Shown one piece after another: positions 19,635 to 30,639 of a stretch of DNA of 40,585 nucleotides. Each line of letters opens with the position of its first letter. The stretch's first letter is position 1. The position numbers and the translations under genes are program-made. The DNA is from Chara braunii (lineage: Eukaryota; Streptophyta; Charophyceae; Charales; Characeae). The notes under the pieces were generated by a model. It was not told where the DNA came from. It saw nothing but the letters and a program-made list of their open reading frames with translations, and searched no databases. The stretch spans positions 2,720,875 through 2,761,459 of the forward strand of contig BFEA01000144.1 of the NCBI GenBank assembly GCA_003427395.1. The letters are read 5' to 3'.

Positions 19635-19688
19635 AGTTTAACACAGTCATGATTTTTTTGTGCAGTTGTGTATAGCGATCATGACAAG
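19635..19688 (-). repeat. Inverted arm, right
   Basis: The reverse complement matches 16475-16528 (see the candidate 3.2-kb element). Confidence 0.6.
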
Positions 19689-19699
19689 ACACATAGTCT

Positions 19700-20390
19700 C
19701 CATGGCTGAGTCTGTGTATAGAGTGGGTTTTATGACTATGACCGAGTAGTTTTTCAGATTTTTTGTCATTCTTTTCAGGGGTTTGGACGCAGAGTCTACT
19801 AGGATTGCAGGGCTGGATTAATAAGCCCGTCACTTTTCTCTGTCACAGCTCTGTGGTGAGTTCTTATCCATCGACCAAATGCATATTCCTGATGAGCGAA
19901 ATGCAAGCGAAGATTCATTGCACACCATTTGAAGAAATTTGTAGATCACGGACTTCGCCAGTATATACCATTAGCACACACGAGCAATGCGTGACACCAG
20001 TCAGGGGACAACCGGTAACATCAGGGAATAACCGGTAACATCAGGGAACATGGCAACAAAACTAATCCCTGTGCCTCCCCTCAAGTCCCCTTCCCTACGA
20101 ACATCAGCAGACTTTGCTCAATGTCGATAGCGGGATCCAGCGGTCTATCTCTAAGTGGCGGATGCCAAGCATGCCCATGAAGGTACATGAGGCCAATGGT
20201 GATTGAACCTGTGGCCTCCTCAATGCCAGATTCATGACCGCAAAGACAAAGTTGAGCATAACCAAAACCGGGTAGTCGAGGTGAGGGGACAGGTGCCAGA
20301 GGAGCGACAACTACATCCTCTCATATCACCTCCCCTCACTCACATTCATCACGACCGAACACAAGGATAAGCATAACCATAACCGGCCAC
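19700..20390. other. Unassigned sequence with 20-bp direct repeat
   Basis: TCAGGGAATAACCGGTAACA-type units lie at 20001-20020, 20021-20040 and a half unit to 20050. No gene recognised. A minus-strand GGTTCAATCACC near 20205 resembles a B-box but has no A-box partner. Confidence 0.5.
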
Positions 20391-20391
20391 T

Positions 20392-20456
20392 TGAGGGGAA
20401 GGGGGGTTGCAGGGGGCGTGGGGGGGGTGCCTGGGGGGGTTGAGTGGGGGGGTTGG
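20392..20456 (+). other. G-rich tract, G-quadruplex potential
   Basis: Six or more runs of four to eight G with short spacers lie on the plus strand. This satisfies the usual four-run rule for G-quadruplex formation. Frames across it are proline/glycine artefacts. Confidence 0.7.
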
Positions 20457-20948
20457 TAACTCCTCTCCCCTGCCACAGCCACGACATCCTCTCAGGTCAC
20501 CTCCCCTGCCTATATATGGGCAAACTACTGGTGCCCACAGGGTTCGCGTCCGCTGCCTATGTATTAGCATGAAACTCTTTTTTGTCCAAGGCTATGCTGA
20601 TCGGCTCTATATACCACTGATTGCTCGCAGGGTTCACTTCCAGTGTGCCCGCCCGGACTGTCTGCTCCCCTTTCCTTCCTCTGGAGCTTATGCCACCATC
20701 TCTCACTCTGCTTTTTCACTGCTGCAGGCCTCATGGTCACATTATGGGTTGCGAGCCCGCTCCTGCGCGGTATGTCAGTTCAACAGTAAAACGGCGTGCT
20801 AACTAAGGGCATACTCACACGAGGGCCAAAACCCCCAAAATCCCAAAATTTGAGTCATTTTTCGGGTCACACTAGAGAGGCTCGCTACCCAAATGCCTCA
20901 AACGGTGACCCTTCTGTCAGCGACCTGCGGGGCCGAGGGCGTACCCTT

Positions 20949-20978
20949 TTTGAGACCACCTCCAGAGGTGGTCTCAAA
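20949..20978. repeat. Palindrome, copy A
   Basis: 14-bp arms TTTGAGACCACCTC and GAGGTGGTCTCAAA, centre CA. Confidence 0.9.
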
Positions 20979-21477
20979 TTACCTTTCGTTTTTTTTTCCG
21001 GTTTTTTCGAATTGAAGAGAGTTGTAGCGAAGCGCTCCGGCACCGGGCGGGTAGCGTAGCGCTCCGGTACCGAGCGTCGCCGCAATTTCACGTAGTGCTG
21101 CTTGTCCATCACCCCCGCCAACACGATGGGGAACGGGGTGGGTTACAACACACTCCATGATGGGAGTGGAGAAGCTTCCTCATAGCTGGTAACTTATCGA
21201 GCAGTCCAAGTAGATAGGGTGGACTGCTTGATAAAACGGCGTGTCAACTGCTGCAGGCCTCATGGTCACATTATGGGCTGCGAGCCCGCGCCTGCGTGGT
21301 ATGTGAGTTCAACAGTAAAACGGCGTGCCAACTGAGGGCATACTCACACGAGGGCCAAAAACCCCAAAATCCTAAAATTTGAGTCATTTTTCGGGTCACA
21401 CTCGAGAGGCTCGCTACCCAAATGCCTCAAACGGTGACCCTTCTGTCAACGGTCTGCGGGGCCGCGGGCGTACCCTT

Positions 21478-21507
21478 TTTGAGACCACCTCCGGAGGTGG
21501 TCTCAAA
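21478..21507. repeat. Perfect 30-bp palindrome, copy B
   Basis: Same arms as copy A, but the centre is CG instead of CA, which makes all 30 bases self-complementary. Confidence 0.9.
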
Positions 21508-21750
21508 TTACGTTTCGTTTTTTTTTCCGTTTTTCTCGAATTGAAGAGAATCGTAGCGAAGCGCTCCGGCACCGGGCGGGTAGCGTAGCGCTCCGGTACC
21601 GAGCGTCGCCGCAATTTCACGCAGCGCTGCTTGTCCATCATCCCCGCCAACACGACGGGGAACGGGATGGGTTACAGCACACTCCATGACGGGAGTGGAG
21701 AAGCTTCCTCACAGCTGGTAACTTATCGAGCAGTCCACGTAGATAGGGTA

Positions 21751-22600
21751 GGGTAGGAGGAGCATCCGCGTATCTCTTCCCCGTAGGGAACACATCGGTC
21801 TGATCGGGTGATGTTTACGAAGCGAGATAAAGGGCACTACCTGGACAGCAGCGGCAGTCGGAGATAACGACGAGAGCGCATGTCGATGAGGAGAGTGGTT
21901 TGCGAGAAGACGCAAGAGGTACTCGCTATTGGGGCCTTCGCTACTCTGGCGAACAGAAAAGCATAAACCATCGAAGAAAGGAGTGGATCCAAACAAGTAC
22001 CAGACAGCTCGACATCATTAGATGACTACAGCTCTTCGCCAGAAGATATGAACTCCGATAGCAACAGCCCCCAGACTATTGCGAGAGTCAAAAGACTCGT
22101 AATGGTTTTGCAAAGTTGTTCTAGATTCGACAAGGGAGGTACGACGATAAATTTGGCAAGTGTGCTATGTTTTGCGAATCTGTCTTCGTCTCCTCCCTTG
22201 GGGACGTAAATGAGACCATTAGTTTGAGAGTTGCGAGGAGGTTTGACGTTGTCGAGGTCAAGGTTGGAGGTACAAACGAAACAAAGTCGAAGGGAGGAAA
22301 AACGGGGGCGGCGGTAGCTCGGTCCAACCGCGACATACCCGTCATACTGGGTATCAAGGGCGAAGGAGGACATGTAACTCCCGAGGGTGCAAGATTATTT
22401 GTTGACGAACAAAGGAATGGGAGCGGCATACGAATGCTGGATAGGGAGAATACAGTCAAAGCTAGACTTCCTTCATAGAGACGGGAAGGTTTGGGTCGCT
22501 GTTGGGAAAACACTCAAAGTTACCCCCCTATTTACGACTACCTTAGCAAGAAACAAGAATGCTTAAGTGTTCGTCACTGACGAATGATATTCATCGTCCA
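21751..22600. other. Unassigned sequence upstream of LINE-1, opposed frames
   Basis: A 130-codon minus frame (22121-22513, Ser/Thr/Pro-rich) and a 103-codon plus frame (22167-22478) overlap. I recognise neither. May contain LINE-1 5' untranslated sequence; it does not visibly match the 5' region of LINE-2. Confidence 0.3.
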
Positions 22601-22688
22601 GGGGCCGTGATTCGAGACTCGCGGACGACAGAAGGCACCGACGGAAAACAATAGAAGGACTAGCCGTATAAAAGTCAACACGGACACG

Positions 22689-25643
22689 ATGGCCGCTCGT
22701 CAAGTCCAAGGCAGCCAGGGACGTCAACGACCACCGATGCCGACGGATCTGAGAGGTGAGGAAGACAGAGTACGAGACTCTGTGGAGAGATGCTACGATG
22801 AAGAGATATGTCGTGAAGACCTAGATTTAGGAGAAGTGGTGGAGAATGAGCAAGGGAAGAGATATGTGGTAAACGTGCCACGGATTCGAAAAGTAATAAC
22901 AAGAATAGCGAGCCCAATAGCAGATTCTGCAACAGCTACAGTTAATACGAATAAAGCAAATAATTGACCCATCATGTCATCTAGATAAATAGAAAAGATT
23001 AAAAAGTTCAAATTGACAGCAAGTAACATTAACTCAATTGACATTAACATAATAAGGATATTCTTTCTATTTAAAAAGATNCCCCAAATACCTAAAAGAA
23101 AAAGAATCATTGAAAATNTTAAATATTTCACTAAATCCATAATCCGATATTTGTATTTATCCCCATTATCCCCGATAGTCGGAATCGTAATTAGTACGAG
23201 TAAGCTTCACACCTCACAATGCTTTTACTTCTCGGCTATTCAAGTGATGGTCTTTCACTTTGTATGATAATTTTTTTCAAGAGGGATGAGGCAAAAAAGT
23301 TGTCGAAAGCGGTAAAAGAAGATTTAATCAGGGCATATGAGGATGGTTGGATGGCCCAAGGACGATTTAATCCAAAAGTGCGGAGGGGGGGGATTAACTT
23401 TGAAGGAGCAAACGTGGTTTATTACGTGGCCAACGTCAAAGAAGTGGCCTAATGGCTGATAAATCAGGGAGAAATCAGGCTGCGTTTGGCAGATGAAGAA
23501 TACATCACAATTTGCAAGTCATGGATGACCCGCAATGAATTGAAGGAGATACGCCTCCGAGAAGCGTCAATAAACTTCTAGATTATAGCGCTGAGGGTGC
23601 CACTTGACGCGTAATACTACCTCAAATCTGCAATAAGAAGTATGTTCGGTGAAGTTCTCCAAGCACACCCACCGGAGTACGATAGGTCCCGTTCGAAGTT
23701 TATGAATGTGAAAATGGACATGGACCCAGTGCAAGGTACGAGGTGGATGACGAGTTGTGGATCGAAGGGCCTGTAGGAGAACGCTGGAACGTAGACATTG
23801 CGACTCCTTATACGGATTACTGTCGTAAGTGTCGTTGGTACTTCCACACAGAGAACAACTGTCCTAGAACTGGACAGGAAGAAGGGAGAAGAAGGGACGG
23901 TGCTCCGAGACAAGGGGGACACAAAACACGATTCCTACAATTTTTACGTAATCAACCGAGAGCAGCCGAGCCAACAGAAAGAGGGAGGAGCGCGGAGCAG
24001 CAAGAGGAAGTCAAAAGATCCCGAGCCCAGAGCTGACACATGGCCACACAAGAGAGGGAAGGAGGTAAATCAAGTTCAATGAACAACGAGGGGAGAAGGA
24101 AAAAACCAGCAATGCTCCAAGAACTGCCCCCGTGGCCCAGTCGAACGTGGGAAGCAAGATAACCGGTCATTCTGGAAGACCAACCCCTACAAGGTCTGAC
24201 AAACCTATGGACAGGCCAAGAAGGTTGGAGGGGGGAGTTGCAGGACCCGAGAGAGGGGGGATCTGCTACGCACTCAAGCCTGGTAGCGAGAGGAGGAAGG
24301 CCAGGGTCACGAACAAGGTGGGATTATCACAGCCATGAAGACTATCGACACATGGATCGGTTAGACTATCAGCACAATCAGCAAGATCCACTGCCCCCCC
24401 CAGGCCCACCACACCCAAGCTGCCCACAAGCACACTACCCAGTTGGCCTGTTGGAGTGGAGGGACATGTCCCTCCATGGTCTGGATCGAGGGCCAAGGCT
24501 ACAAACTCTGCATCAAACTTCACTGGGCAGGGAAAGACAGGGGGCTAATGGCTTGGGAATGAGAAGAAGAGCGGGGCATGGAGAAGATGGAGGGAGGAGG
24601 AGACAAGGGATTCGGAAGGAGGGAGTTGGAGAGAGGAAAGGGGCAGAACAGAGAGATTGGGAGGTACAGGGGAAACCGAGGATCTCGGGCAAGGAACAGG
24701 AAGATGGGGAGACAGGGTTCAGGGGGAAGAAGAAGCACAGCGGCGGATAGGACAAACGGGAACTACACCCGGGGAAGTGCGAGAAGGCGAACCCCAGCCA
24801 TTCATGTCAAAAACTCCGACATCTTCTCAATCGAGGATAAGGATGGGAAGCAAATGACAGGGCGAAGATAGCACAGAAGAGAGGGGGGAGAGATCAGGGT
24901 CCGCAACAAACATGGAAAGATCAGTGGATAGCTCAGCGAACTCCATAAAACAGGGAGGAGAGAGGGATGCAAATGCAAGGAGATCAGAGAGGGACCGAAG
25001 AGCGGACACGGTACACAGGAGCCAAGTGGTGGTGGCCAAACGCCGCTTGATCCCGCTGCTGTGTACAATGGCCAATAATGGGATTTCTTTCGTGGCGGTG
25101 GCAGGAGTCGACGACCAACCAAGACTACCCTCAGAAGAGGTAGACTGCTCACCGACGCTAGCACTGATTATGGAAAAAACAACGAGCTTGTATGGTATAC
25201 CCTGTTCCAATTCGATCATTCAAAGATCCTCAATGATCAGCGTCTTCTGCGAAACACAAGACGGTTTTTTCAAATGCTACTTCCCACTGTTGGACGCCCG
25301 AATTCCACCGGAAACGGCGGAACTGCCGACTCACTCTGGAATAAGATGGTACCACATGTCAACTGTCAGGGAGAGGAACATGCACAAGTTGGAGAGCATC
25401 GGCATCATCCTAGGCATCACGGGGGCGATCCTGTTGAGCCTCAGTGAGAAGTTAGACGTGGAGGAGGGTTTACTAATGTCAATCTTTATGGTAAACAGTC
25501 TTACCAAGGAGTGGGGAGAAGGGTCTAGGGTTAGCTCATCAAGGCGCAGCTCGAGAGGCAGCTCCAGAAGCACCAATAGAGCCGCACCTAGCCTGCTGGA
25601 GGAAGCCAAGAAACTACAACTCGATACGGCCCGCATCCAATAG
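22689..25643 (+). pseudogene. LINE-1 ORF1, zinc-knuckle protein, broken
   Basis: ATG at 22689. Residues from [15 protein letters not shown] onward align with LINE-2 ORF1. The frame is cut after RYVVNV (about 22876) by the nad4L insert and resumes near 23240 (KAVKEDLIRAYEDGW). It continues with stops and shifts through a region corresponding to LINE-2's VPLD..RRAIG part, then a CCHC knuckle CRKCRWYFHTENNC (CX2CX4HX4C, about 23823-23864). A long low-complexity charged/Pro-Gly part follows, and a final frame at 24912-25643. The stop at 25641 precedes a second in-frame stop at 25671, so the intact form probably overlapped the ORF2 start at 25666. Such ORF1 proteins bind element RNA in ribonucleoprotein particles. 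Confidence 0.75.
22874..23215 (-). pseudogene. nad4L: Mitochondrial nad4L fragment (NUMT) inside LINE-1 ORF1
   Basis: The minus-strand frame from ATG 23140 encodes NADH dehydrogenase subunit 4L of respiratory complex I. Landmarks are [39 protein letters not shown] and [14 protein letters not shown], the near-complete protein of plant type. About 89 codons match; the usual C-terminal ten or so residues are missing because the mitochondrial sequence stops at about 22874 and LINE codons follow. The 5' flank (23141 to about 23215) also looks organellar. LINE-1 ORF1 lies on both sides, so this is an insertion, with about 40 bases of LINE probably lost. Two ambiguous bases (23081, 23118) fall inside. 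A chimeric assembly join is the alternative. Confidence 0.88.
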
Positions 25644-25665
25644 CAAGCGGAGGACATCCTAGCTG

Positions 25666-28600
25666 ATGGATAGAGCCAAAATAGCAACGTGGAATGTGAG
25701 GGGATTGGGTGACACAGGAGGAAGAGAAAAAAGGAGGAGGGTGAAGAGTTGGATGCATGAGTGGGGTGTTAAGTGCCTAATGATACAAGAGACAAAACTG
25801 AATGTAGAGAAACTGAAGGAACTGGGTATGTGGTGGGATGGCCCACAAGTGTGGGCCCCGACACAGGGTACGAGAGGGGGCGTTGGGATTCTGCTTCATA
25901 GAGATTTACAGGCCAGAGTTTTCGAAACAGATGCGGACATATGGGGTAAATAGGCCTGGGTGAGATTGGTGGTGGGGTCTGACGAGTGGTTGTTGATGAC
26001 GGTATACGCAACGACGCAGGTGGGGGACAGAGCACGTTTCTTCAAGAAACTGATCAGCAACACCCCAAAGGTGGAAAAAATCGTGATAGGGGGAGACGAG
26101 AACTTGTCGTTGGATGAGGCTCTGCGCCCGGGTTCACGATATGCTGATAGACAAGACGTGAGAGCGTTGTTGGAAACTTTTGAGGTGTTGGCCTTGTCAG
26201 ATCCGTTTAGGAGGTTGACACCGGAAGAGCCAGGATATACGTGGACCTTCCACATACAAAGAGGCAGACAAACAATGACGAGACGCAGCTTGGACTATTT
26301 TTTAGTGGAAGACACAGTGTTGGAAGGGGTGCTGACGGTTTTGCAGGTGGTAAACCCGATGTTGGACCACAAACCGGTGATAGCAAACATCAAACTACAG
26401 GCAGGTGTGGAGAGAGGGAAGGGGTTTTTCAGACTAAATTCTTAGAACTTGGAGGACCCTGGGATCAGGGAATGGGTTCAGCGTCACTGGACCAACTGGG
26501 AATCGGTGCGCCAACACTTTGAAACAACAGCGGAATGGTTGGACAGCGGCATTAGTATCGCCTCTAAAGTAATGGAAGTCAGTTCAAGAATCCTAGCAAA
26601 GACCAGGAACAAGAAAGAGCTGGAATGCAGAAGGAGAGTAGAGGAGGCGGAGGAAAAAATGGAAGGACATCCAATCTAAGTCCTCATATGGGCAGCAGAG
26701 GGAGAGAGGAAAATGGAAGAATGAGATATGATGCAGGAGGAGAAAAAGAAAAGATGGAAGAGAGTGCTGGAGGAAAAAGGAATTGTGGTTCATGATAAGA
26801 TGATGAAAGAGATGTTTCAGAAACTGCAGTCGAGAAGGACACAACTACAAATGGTGGAACTAAAGGACCCACTGGATAGCTCAGCCCCGACAGCATCCAC
26901 GGCAGCAGGAATGCTGGAGTACGCAAAGGCCTACTACGAAGACATCCCAACGACACGGAGACCACAAGATGACATAAACACGGACCTTACCGAAGTCTCA
27001 GACATGTGGACAAACACCCATGTCAAGCTCCAAGTACAGGCTAAACTGGACCTCGACAGACCAATGACAGTGGAAAAGACAAGGTAGACACTGCGGAGCA
27101 TGGCAAAAGGGAAGTCGTCGGGCATCGATGGCCTGAGAGGGAGTTCTACATCAAGAACTGGTCGGTCGTCGGCCCAGCATTGGTGGAAGCGTACAACGAG
27201 GTGCAGGTGGGAGGCAAGCTAGGAGCAGTGATGACACATGGGGTTATCACTCTCCTATTCAAAAAGGGAGACAAGGCTGAAGTTAAAAACTGGAGGCCTA
27301 TTTCCCTCTTGAATGTCTCGTATAAAGTGCTAGCGAAGACACTCGCGAGGAGAATGGCTCGATACCTTCCGGACCTAATTGGTAGAGACCAGGGGGCGTT
27401 CGTCCAAGGACGATCCATATTCAATAACATTGTCACCGCCATCGAAGTCTTGAAGGTGATACAATCGGAGAATCTGGACACAATGGTACTTCTCCTCAAC
27501 CTCGATAAGGCGGATGACAAAGTAGGTTGGACATTTGTACTAACAACACTGAGGCACATGGGTTGAGGCGACAGCTTCTGCATGTGGATCATTGCAATGT
27601 ACACCCACTCCACGTCATCGGTAGCAGTGAACGACCTTCTATCACTACTTTTCAAGCTCACTCGATCTCTCAGGCAGGGTTGTCCATGGCGCCACTACTG
27701 TTTGTGCTGCAGATGGAAGTCTTGTTAAACAAAATTAGAAGACATCCGGACATAAGAGGACTGCAGTTAAATGAGCACGCAGAATGTACTGTAAAGGCGC
27801 TCGCTAATGATCTATTTGTAGTTTGTGCAAACTCAGTCTCGTCACTCTCAGCTTTGAAGGAAACAATAGCGAAATACTTCACCCTCTCAGAAGCTTCAGT
27901 TAACTGGCAGAAGTCTACCTATCTCCTTCCTAAAGAGTATCACCTTCAAGTGGAGTGGGGAATGAGGAGAGTGGAAGAAGGGGAAGAGGAGAGATTTTTG
28001 GGTGTTCTAATTAGCCTGCAAATCCAAGGATCTACACAGGAGTAGTCCTACAACAAAGAATTGCTGCAAGATTAAACCTGTGGGGTCGAACATGATGGCA
28101 CCTCTCGATCATGGGCAGGGCACTAGTGGTAAACATGTCACTCTTGTCTATCCTTTGGTTCGTGAGCGAAGTAAGGGAACTTGCCAGCGGAGTATTGGCT
28201 GCGGTACGCAGGTTAGTGGCCCGCTTCCTCTGGAAACCGACAACAAAACAATCAGAGGGCTTTATGGTGAAAGTAGTCTGGGAAACACTTACTTTCCCAA
28301 AGGAAAAGGGGGGACTTGGACTGCTAGATCTGGAATCCAGGAACCAATCTCTGCTACGGACGTGGATATGTAAAGCGACGGTGACTGACTCAAGGGAGCA
28401 CTGGTTATTCTTAGCAGAGAGGCTGCTAATGGCAGAATGGGAGTTGGACCGCCCTGAAGATGTATAGGCGTGCTTTTTCATGGAATCCTTCTGCAAGAAA
28501 AAACTGAAGTCTGGCTTCTGGGACGGGGTGAGGAAGGCATGCAAAAAACAACCTCCAAAAACCCGAGAAAAAACACAGACGAAGGAAAAAGTATTGGCGC

Positions 28601-29935
28601 AGATCCTGTTCGAGAACCCATCCATAACCCACCAAGATGGGACCCCCTTTGCAACAGATGGATCAGCTGCAACTTTTGGCCTCGCATGGGTCCGCAGAGG
28701 GGTAACAAGGGTAAGGGATCTCTGGTCCCTGCTATTGGGAGGCTAGAAACCGCTAACTGAGGTAAGACAAAAATTGAGGGGACTGGAGATTGGTGATCCA
28801 AGCCATCCCAGTGGAATGGCTGGAGCTGTTGGGACCAGAAGGGGTAGACCCACCTGGCACATGGTACATGGCACCGCAAGAAGGGGACATGGAAGTTGTC
28901 TGGAAGGTACAGGGGATAAAACCGAGTGGTTTTAGACGGATAGAGAAGTGGAAAGGAACGGATCACACAAATCCGTTGGAGAAAGTGGGCGAAGAAGTAA
29001 TCATGGTCTGGAATAACCCCCCACAAGTTCGGGTGGTGGAAGCTGCAGGCAGGGAGAGGAGAATCTGGAGGCCTACATGGGTGGGCAAAGCCCCATTAAG
29101 AGAACTCAACATAGACCCATTAGCCTGGGCATGGAACAGAGAACCTGAAGGTTATAAAGATCTGACGCTGTATAACTACTCGATGAACACAGGGTATGCA
29201 ATCGCTGGGAGAAAAAGGAAAACACCTGCAGCGATAGCAACAAGAAGGTGGCAGGCTCTATTGGGAGAGGAACTCCGAAACTCAGAGAAACAATTTGAAA
29301 AACTGTGGGAAATGCTGAATAGATTACCAAACAAGAAACAGACAAGCATCCTATGGCTTCTTTCCCTGCTGGTCACGCCATCAGCAATCTGGCTACGGAG
29401 TAGAGGTATGGCTATTAACCTCCGCTGCAGACGGTGCAATTGACCCCGGACATTTGAATCAACCCACCACCTTTGGTGGGAATGCCCTGCTTCCAAACGA
29501 ATTTAGAAGTGGTGGGAATACCACTGGAAGGAAATGGGAGGGGAAGGAATGGACTAGGAAGAAAGGTGGGTACTGCTTGGCTTCCTACGCCCGGACGCGG
29601 AAATGAACACAGGGTGGGGATAAGTGGCTCATGCAATCAGAGGGGTGATCTGTGAAGTGATTTGGGCGGATCGAAACAGGGCCAGGTTCCAAAACAGACC
29701 AATGTCGGACGTGGAAATAAAATGCAAGATCAAACAAGGAGTAAGGTTGGCAATTCGAGTTGACTGGAGGAGGAGGGTGTACTGTGGAAGAGGAAACAAG
29801 AAGCAGTTGAACTGGTTTCTGACGACGTGGGGACAGAAAAATCAGCTGGCAGTAATACACACCACCAAAGGGCTGGTTCTCTCAAAGTGGATATGGAGCA
29901 TACCGAGGAAGGTGACTACAAGGGTAGTAACTTAG
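25666..29935 (+). pseudogene. LINE-1 ORF2: endonuclease, reverse transcriptase, zf-RVT
   Basis: The endonuclease (25666-26445) keeps TWNVRGLG, QETKL, RGGVGIL, GDENLSLD, SLDYFLV and LDHKPV, so most APE-type catalytic residues remain; a TAG at 25951 breaks it. A coiled, charged linker runs to 27087. The reverse transcriptase spans about 27088-28045 with KSSGIDGL, VITLLFKKGD, WRPISLLN, DQGAFVQGRSI, LRQGCP (frame-shifted near 27685) and VNWQKS. Motif A reads LNLDKADDK and motif C reads LANDL, where LD..KA.D and FADDL are expected. Two catalytic aspartates are therefore asparagines. FPKEKGGLGL..RNQSLL (28290-28350) is the usual post-RT region. CRRCN...HHLWWECP (29430-29493) is the zf-RVT zinc site. 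The C-terminus ends at TAG 29933. Confidence 0.85.
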
Positions 29936-30317
29936 ATAGGAAGAGTTGAACAACCAGGACACTCGGTTGCATTAACGCCGCAGTGGGCGACCTAGGAGAG
30001 GGTCACTAATAGGCGGACCTCGGTCCATTGGGCCGTCATAGTCCCAAGCGGGCATTTTTAGGCCGGGTAGAGATAGGAAACATCAGTACTAACCAATTAC
30101 GAGTCTGTGAATTATACAGGAAAAGGCAAAAGAGCTAGAATAGGCGAAACATCGTTGTGAAGAACTGTTTCATTTTTCGTCATTGAAGAATAAGTGAAAA
30201 TTTGTGTATCTTTAGCTAAACCGGCTGATGCTGCCAGGATAACTCCGGGTTGAATTGTGAGGTCCCCGGCCTCTCATCAGATTTATTTGGAAATTTGGAA
30301 TAATAGTGAGGGTGCGT

Positions 30318-30352
<35 letters not shown>
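29936..30352 (+). other. LINE-1 3' untranslated region and poly(A) tail
   Basis: About 385 non-coding bases end in 32 A (30321-30352). The tail marks the 3' end of the insertion. Confidence 0.8.
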
Positions 30353-30353
<1 letters not shown>

Positions 30354-30639
30354 AGAATCGTAGACGAAGAAGACAACCTCTCAAATAACTGAAAGTGTTA
30401 CCAGGTACATTTAAGTTGTAGATAAGGCCCAAGCATTATACTATGGAGGTTGCTCGAGCAGATCACCCGCGAGGACCCCTCTCTAGTATCGCAATTCAGT
30501 TCAGTTTCGTACCAGTCCACTATAGATGAGAAGTCTGTCTGTCAGCTTGAGTTAGGTTTTGTCCCACCAGTCTCCCTAGTTGGGAATCTTCCCTCCAGTT
30601 TCCCCCCCCCCTGAACAAGGTTTTTCTGTCTCGGTCCCA

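Larger units (their letters stand above)
16475..19688. mobile_element. Candidate 3.2-kb element between inverted arms
   Basis: The arm at 16475-16528 and the reverse complement of 19635-19688 agree at roughly four of five positions. Shared strings are TGTCATG, ACAACT.CACAAAAAAA and CATGACTGTG. Each arm is followed inward (left) or outward (right) by a GT/CA-type microsatellite. The interior is AT-rich and contains the only sustained coding-like frames of this region, including the spliced-looking pseudogene at 18361-19467. This layout would suit a DNA transposon, but no transposase motif or target duplication was seen. The arms may instead be two separate copies of a short repeat. Confidence 0.35.
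20721..21750. repeat. 529-bp tandem duplication
   Basis: Copy A spans 20721-21249 and copy B 21250 to about 21750, offset exactly 529 (GCTGCAGGCC at 20721 and 21250; AACTTATCGAGCAGTCCA at 21191 and 21720). Identity is high, roughly nineteen in twenty. Each copy holds a long palindrome, a short internal direct repeat (GTAGCG.AGCGCTCCGG twice), an inverted GGGTCAC/GTGACCC, and AGGGCATACTCACAC. Each also has a 79-codon minus frame (20885-21124 and 21414-21653) that stays open. Most differences between the two products are single residues. Coding status is unproven. Confidence 0.9.
22600..30352 (+). mobile_element. LINE-1: L1-type non-LTR retrotransposon, degraded
   Basis: Order: 5' region with TATAAAA at 22667, ORF1 (CCHC knuckle), ORF2 (APE-type endonuclease, reverse transcriptase, zf-RVT-like C-terminus), 3' untranslated region and a 32-base poly(A) at 30321-30352. 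All frames carry stops and shifts, so it cannot move on its own. The 5' boundary is uncertain. ORF1 contains a mitochondrial insert. The same architecture with related proteins is present in the neighbouring LINE-2. Confidence 0.85.

Noticed and set aside
19889-19920. CTGATGA followed by GCGAAATGCAAGCGAAGA, resembling a second hammerhead core
   Set aside because: The second core would read GAAG rather than GAAA, stem II has only two pairs, and no stem I or stem III partners were found.
21546-21562. AGAATCGTAGCGAAG resembling the sequence after LINE-1's tail (AGAATCGTAGACGAAG) as a target duplication
   Set aside because: It lies inside copy B of the 529-bp duplication, which continues unbroken past it, so it cannot be the LINE-1 5' junction.
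24238-24871. Overlapping frames of 66-170 codons within LINE-1
   Set aside because: Shadows and low-complexity parts of the decayed ORF1; GA-rich composition keeps several frames open.
30268-30285. Minus-strand CTGATGAGAGG...CCTC near the LINE-1 3' end
   Set aside because: Stem II-like pairing exists, but ACAA follows instead of GAAA and no other helix forms.
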